Shown piece by piece: positions 14,924-16,856 of a stretch of DNA of 16,856 bases (positions are counted from its first letter, which is position 1; each line of letters opens with the position of its first letter). The notes under the pieces are model-generated. The model ran no database searches and was not told the origin of the DNA. It worked only from the letters and a program-made list of their open reading frames with translations. Position numbers and translations under genes: made by a program. This DNA is from Lysobacteraceae bacterium (lineage in GTDB: Bacteria > Pseudomonadota > Gammaproteobacteria > Xanthomonadales > Xanthomonadaceae), in NCBI GenBank assembly GCA_017990865.1, contig JAGNNB010000018.1, positions 1 through 16,856 of the forward strand. The letters run 5' to 3'.

Positions 14924-15745
14924 TTACGACCGCCGCTTCTTCGCGTGCGCCGCGAGGCGGTCGTAGGTGAACATGAAACTCTGCGCCGCCTGCGGTTTAT
15001 GGCAGGCCAGGCAGGCCGCTTGATTCTGCAGTTGCGGCTTGCCGTCCGGAGCGAACGCGCCGAACTGCCAGTTTCCGTTGCGCAAGAGTTCCGGAATATG
15101 CTCGCCCCACCCGGCGCGCGCGGCGAATACCGCGTACGACAACGGCGCATCGGCCACGAGACCTTCGCCTTCCAAGCGGCCCGAGGAGGTTTCCACGACG
15201 ATCACCGCGTCTTCGGGCAAGGGTTTTCCGGCGCGCGCGGCCTCCAGCGCCGCACGATTGGCCCAGTCGCGCACGACGATCTTCGCTGCCGGATCGGCAT
15301 TGGTCAGGTAGACCTCGAAATCGTTCGGGAACGTCGAAGGGAAAGTCACATCACTCGCCACCGCCCTGGTTCCGCGCCCGCGGGCGTCGAGCGCGCCCGC
15401 ATGCGGCGTCGCGTTCCAATGCCCGGCGAGCGCGGCGATTTCGGCGTCGCTCAGTTGGGATGCGATCGCGTTCATCAGATCGTTTTTCCGATCTCCGCTG
15501 CGGAAATTCTTCAATTGCGCTTCGAGATAGGGCACGGACTGCCCGGCCAGATTGGGAACCCCATCGACGATGGCGATGCCATCGCTGCCATGGCATGCCT
15601 GACACGCCGCCAAGCGCGCGAGCCCGGGGTCGGACGATCGCGCAGCGGTCGCGCTCGGCCAAAGCGCGTACGCACCGATCATCGATGTCGTGACGATTGC
15701 GGCGATCGCGGCGAACGACGCTCGCCGTGCAGGAACTGACCTCAT
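14924..15745 (-). CDS. Exported cytochrome c fused to a cytochrome P460-type domain
   Basis: The 273-residue protein begins with an N-terminal signal or anchor (hydrophobic about 10-30). Residues about 38-105 form a class I cytochrome c domain of the c553/c4 type: heme site CQACH at 48-52, GVPNLAGQSVPYLEAQLKNFRSG, a plausible axial Met in NDLMNAIA, and QLSDAEIAALAGHW. Residues about 120-265 resemble the cytochrome P460 family: a FPNDFEVYL start, LPEDAVIVVE, WQFGAFAPDGKP, and a second heme site CLACH at 245-249 followed by SFMFTYDRL. Two hemes suggest electron transfer between the domains in the periplasm. P460 proteins oxidise or detoxify hydroxylamine or NO, but the family Lys expected near VIVKE is Val here. 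The ATG at 15745 has CGGAG at 9 nt. It is a single gene with a long leader region. Confidence 0.82.
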   Translation of the reverse strand: MRSVPARRASFAAIAAIVTTSMIGAYALWPSATAARSSDPGLARLAACQACHGSDGIAIVDGVPNLAGQSVPYLEAQLKNFRSGDRKNDLMNAIASQLSDAEIAALAGHWNATPHAGALDARGRGTRAVASDVTFPSTFPNDFEVYLTNADPAAKIVVRDWANRAALEAARAGKPLPEDAVIVVETSSGRLEGEGLVADAPLSYAVFAARAGWGEHIPELLRNGNWQFGAFAPDGKPQLQNQAACLACHKPQAAQSFMFTYDRLAAHAKKRRS

Positions 15746-16081
15746 GAATACGGGCTCCGTTTTGTCGTGCGTGCACGATAGACGCGGCTCGCGCTGCGCA
15801 CGCACCTTCGCAACGGCCCCCTTTCGGAATAGTGAGGCGCAATCGCGATACATTTCCAGTGCCGCGATTGACCGTGTTTGGCCGTCGGCGGCCGCAATCG
15901 TACGGATAGGCGATTGCGCGGATAGGCGATCGCACGATAGGCGATCGCATGGATGGATGATCGAAACGACGAACGAAAACACCCGCCTTTCGGCGGATCG
16001 TTTACCGGAGGAGACGAAACTCTTCTCTCGCCGAAGCGCGGAACGAAAAACGCGAAATCCGAACTTCGAGACGGAACCGGA
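15746..16081. other. Intergenic region upstream of the cytochrome gene
   Basis: These 336 bases separate the VOC gene from the downstream cytochrome gene on the same strand, so they should hold the cytochrome promoter. Open frames extend into this stretch, but the upstream extension of the cytochrome frame lacks a signal sequence and I reject it. The only clear structure is the short tandem repeat at 15903-15949. I see no convincing sigma-70 promoter or terminator. Confidence 0.5.
15903..15949. repeat. Short tandem repeat, three units of 15-16 bp
   Basis: Units at 15903-15918, 15919-15934 and 15935-15949 share ATAGGCGATYGC. Units 2 and 3 contain the palindrome GCGATCGC. The array lies about 160-205 bp upstream of the cytochrome start codon. 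It could be a slippage-prone spacer or a set of phased binding sites; the sequence does not decide. Confidence 0.7.
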
Positions 16082-16468
16082 TTATTGCCCGTCCGGCGGT
16101 TGCCAGAGCTCGATCTTGTTGCCTTCCGGATCGATCACCCATCCGAACTTGCCGTAGTCGGATTCTTCGACCTTCGCATCGACCTCGCAGCCTTCGGCGC
16201 GCAATTGCGCGAGCAGAGCGTGCAGGTCCGCGACGCGATAGTTGATCATGAAAGACGATTTGCTCGGCGCGAAGTAGTCCGTGTCTTCCTTGAACGGGCT
16301 CCAGATCGTAGTGCCTGTCCCCGAAGGATTCTCCGGCGAGACCCACTTGAACGCCGCGCCGCCCCATTCTTCGACCGCGATACCGAGGTGGTCTCGATAC
16401 CATGCGCCGAGGGTTTTGGGATCCTTCGCCTTGAAAAAAATACCGCCGATGCCGGTGACGCGTTGCAT
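16082..16468 (-). CDS. VOC (glyoxalase/bleomycin-resistance fold) family protein
   Basis: The 128-residue product fits a single-chain VOC protein of two beta-alpha-beta-beta-beta modules. The first starts IGGIFFKAKDPKTLGAWYRDHLGI (7-30), the second SFMINYRVADLHALLAQLRAEG (68-89). The C-terminal GWVIDPEGNKIELWQP includes the conserved Glu of the family metal site. Such proteins act as dioxygenases, glyoxalases, isomerases or small-molecule binding resistance proteins; this one cannot be assigned further. The ATG at 16468 is chosen because GGAG lies 8 nt upstream and the conserved fold begins there, although the frame stays open further upstream. It follows the cupin gene by 83 bp on the same strand, so co-transcription is possible. 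Confidence 0.88.
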   Translation of the reverse strand: MQRVTGIGGIFFKAKDPKTLGAWYRDHLGIAVEEWGGAAFKWVSPENPSGTGTTIWSPFKEDTDYFAPSKSSFMINYRVADLHALLAQLRAEGCEVDAKVEESDYGKFGWVIDPEGNKIELWQPPDGQ

Positions 16469-16551
16469 AGATCGTTCTCCATCGCATGAGAGGACACGAT
16501 CGTATGCTGCGCGGCGTTCGTCGCTCAAGTCAAGCCGAAATCGCTCGGCCG

Positions 16552-16856
16552 CTAATGCAAATGAATCGCCAACCAAAGCGCACCTTCCGAGACGCGCCGT
16601 ACGGTGTGCGGCGTGCCGGCGGGAATGAACAGATAATCGCCGGACTTCAGCTCGATGGTGTCGCCCGCCATCTCAAGAGTGGCATTCCCTTCGACGATCA
16701 ACACCCACTCGTCCTGCGTTTGCACGTACTCCGTCGGAACGATCGCGGCGGAACTGACGATCCGCTCGACGACCAAACTCTTGTGGGCGAGCAACGTCTC
16801 GAAGCGCTCGCCTTCGAATGGCGCATCGGGATCGACGAAAAGGTTTGAGATTCGCA
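16552..16856 (-). CDS. Cupin domain protein, N-terminus cut by the window end
   Basis: The frame is open from the window edge to a TAG at 16552-16554, giving about 100 residues. The visible part starts RISNLFVDPDAPFEGERFETLL and shows a small cupin barrel: DEWVLIVEGNATLEMAG, GDTIELKSGDYLFIPAGTPHTV, then LWLAIHLH. The GD..FIPAGTPH segment is cupin motif 1/2 geometry with one clear metal-type His, and the last strand ends WLAIH. The protein is probably a compact metal-binding cupin of about 100-115 residues, so only a few N-terminal residues are missing. Function is not assignable; related proteins are often annotated as phosphomannose isomerase-like. The VOC gene lies downstream in the same direction. 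Confidence 0.85.
   Translation of the reverse strand, partial: RISNLFVDPDAPFEGERFETLLAHKSLVVERIVSSAAIVPTEYVQTQDEWVLIVEGNATLEMAGDTIELKSGDYLFIPAGTPHTVRRVSEGALWLAIHLH

Noticed and set aside
15919..15949. GCGATCGC palindromes as HIP1-type repeats
   Set aside because: HIP1 is a cyanobacterial genome-wide octamer; two copies inside one short tandem repeat here are explained by the repeat itself.
15746..15982. Upstream extension of the cytochrome frame by about 79 codons
   Set aside because: It would bury the signal sequence; the ATG at 15745 has a ribosome binding site and gives a normal exported cytochrome.
16469..16576. Longer start for the VOC protein
   Set aside because: It would overlap the cupin gene end; the ATG at 16468 has GGAG at 8 nt and matches the fold boundary.

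Overview
The window is GC-rich, densely coding bacterial chromosome. It most likely comes from the Xanthomonadaceae/Lysobacteraceae (a Lysobacter- or Luteimonas-like gammaproteobacterium). This rests on the order DUF2782 lipoprotein - polA - a small RNA with several CCCC-loop hairpins that closely resembles Xanthomonas sX13, on Xanthomonadales-type RND and TatD proteins, and on REP-like intergenic repeats. No rRNA, tRNA, CRISPR array, transposase or phage gene is visible.

Layout. 1-206: 3' end of an unidentified + strand gene. 237-530 (-): DUF2782 lipoprotein. 685-3480 (+): full-length DNA polymerase I, probably leaderless. 3469-3790: three 100-bp REP-like units in tandem, in phase with the last bases of polA. 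About 4097-4211 (+): sX13-like sRNA ending in an intrinsic terminator. 4375-4857 (+): DUF421/YetF membrane protein. 9213-4940 (-): two-gene RND efflux operon (lipoprotein adaptor, then pump) with a 4-bp ATGA overlap. 9579-9797 and 9961-10170 (+): two related small secreted cysteine-rich peptides. 11029-10208 (-): tatD. 11271-12344 and 12583-13779 (+): tandem paralogous exported serine hydrolases, separated by a 152-bp hairpin-rich element with terminal inverted repeats. 14850-13903 (-): a retropepsin-like lipoprotein in which both catalytic Asp positions are His. 15745-14924 (-): exported cytochrome c joined to a cytochrome P460-type domain. 16468-16082 (-): VOC protein. 16856-16552 (-): cupin protein, cut by the window end.

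How it fits together. Much of the content is envelope or exported: two lipoproteins besides the RND adaptor, the efflux pump, two secreted peptides, two periplasmic hydrolases and a c-type cytochrome. The only clear operon is the RND pair; its outer-membrane channel is not here. Other genes look like single units separated by structured intergenic DNA. The parts least explained by known biology are the mirror-symmetric cysteine peptide pair, the His-substituted aspartic-protease homologue, and the repeat array that copies the polA stop-codon context. The sRNA is probably a homologue of a known regulator and sits in the downstream-of-polA position that Spot 42 occupies in enterics and ErsA in Pseudomonas.
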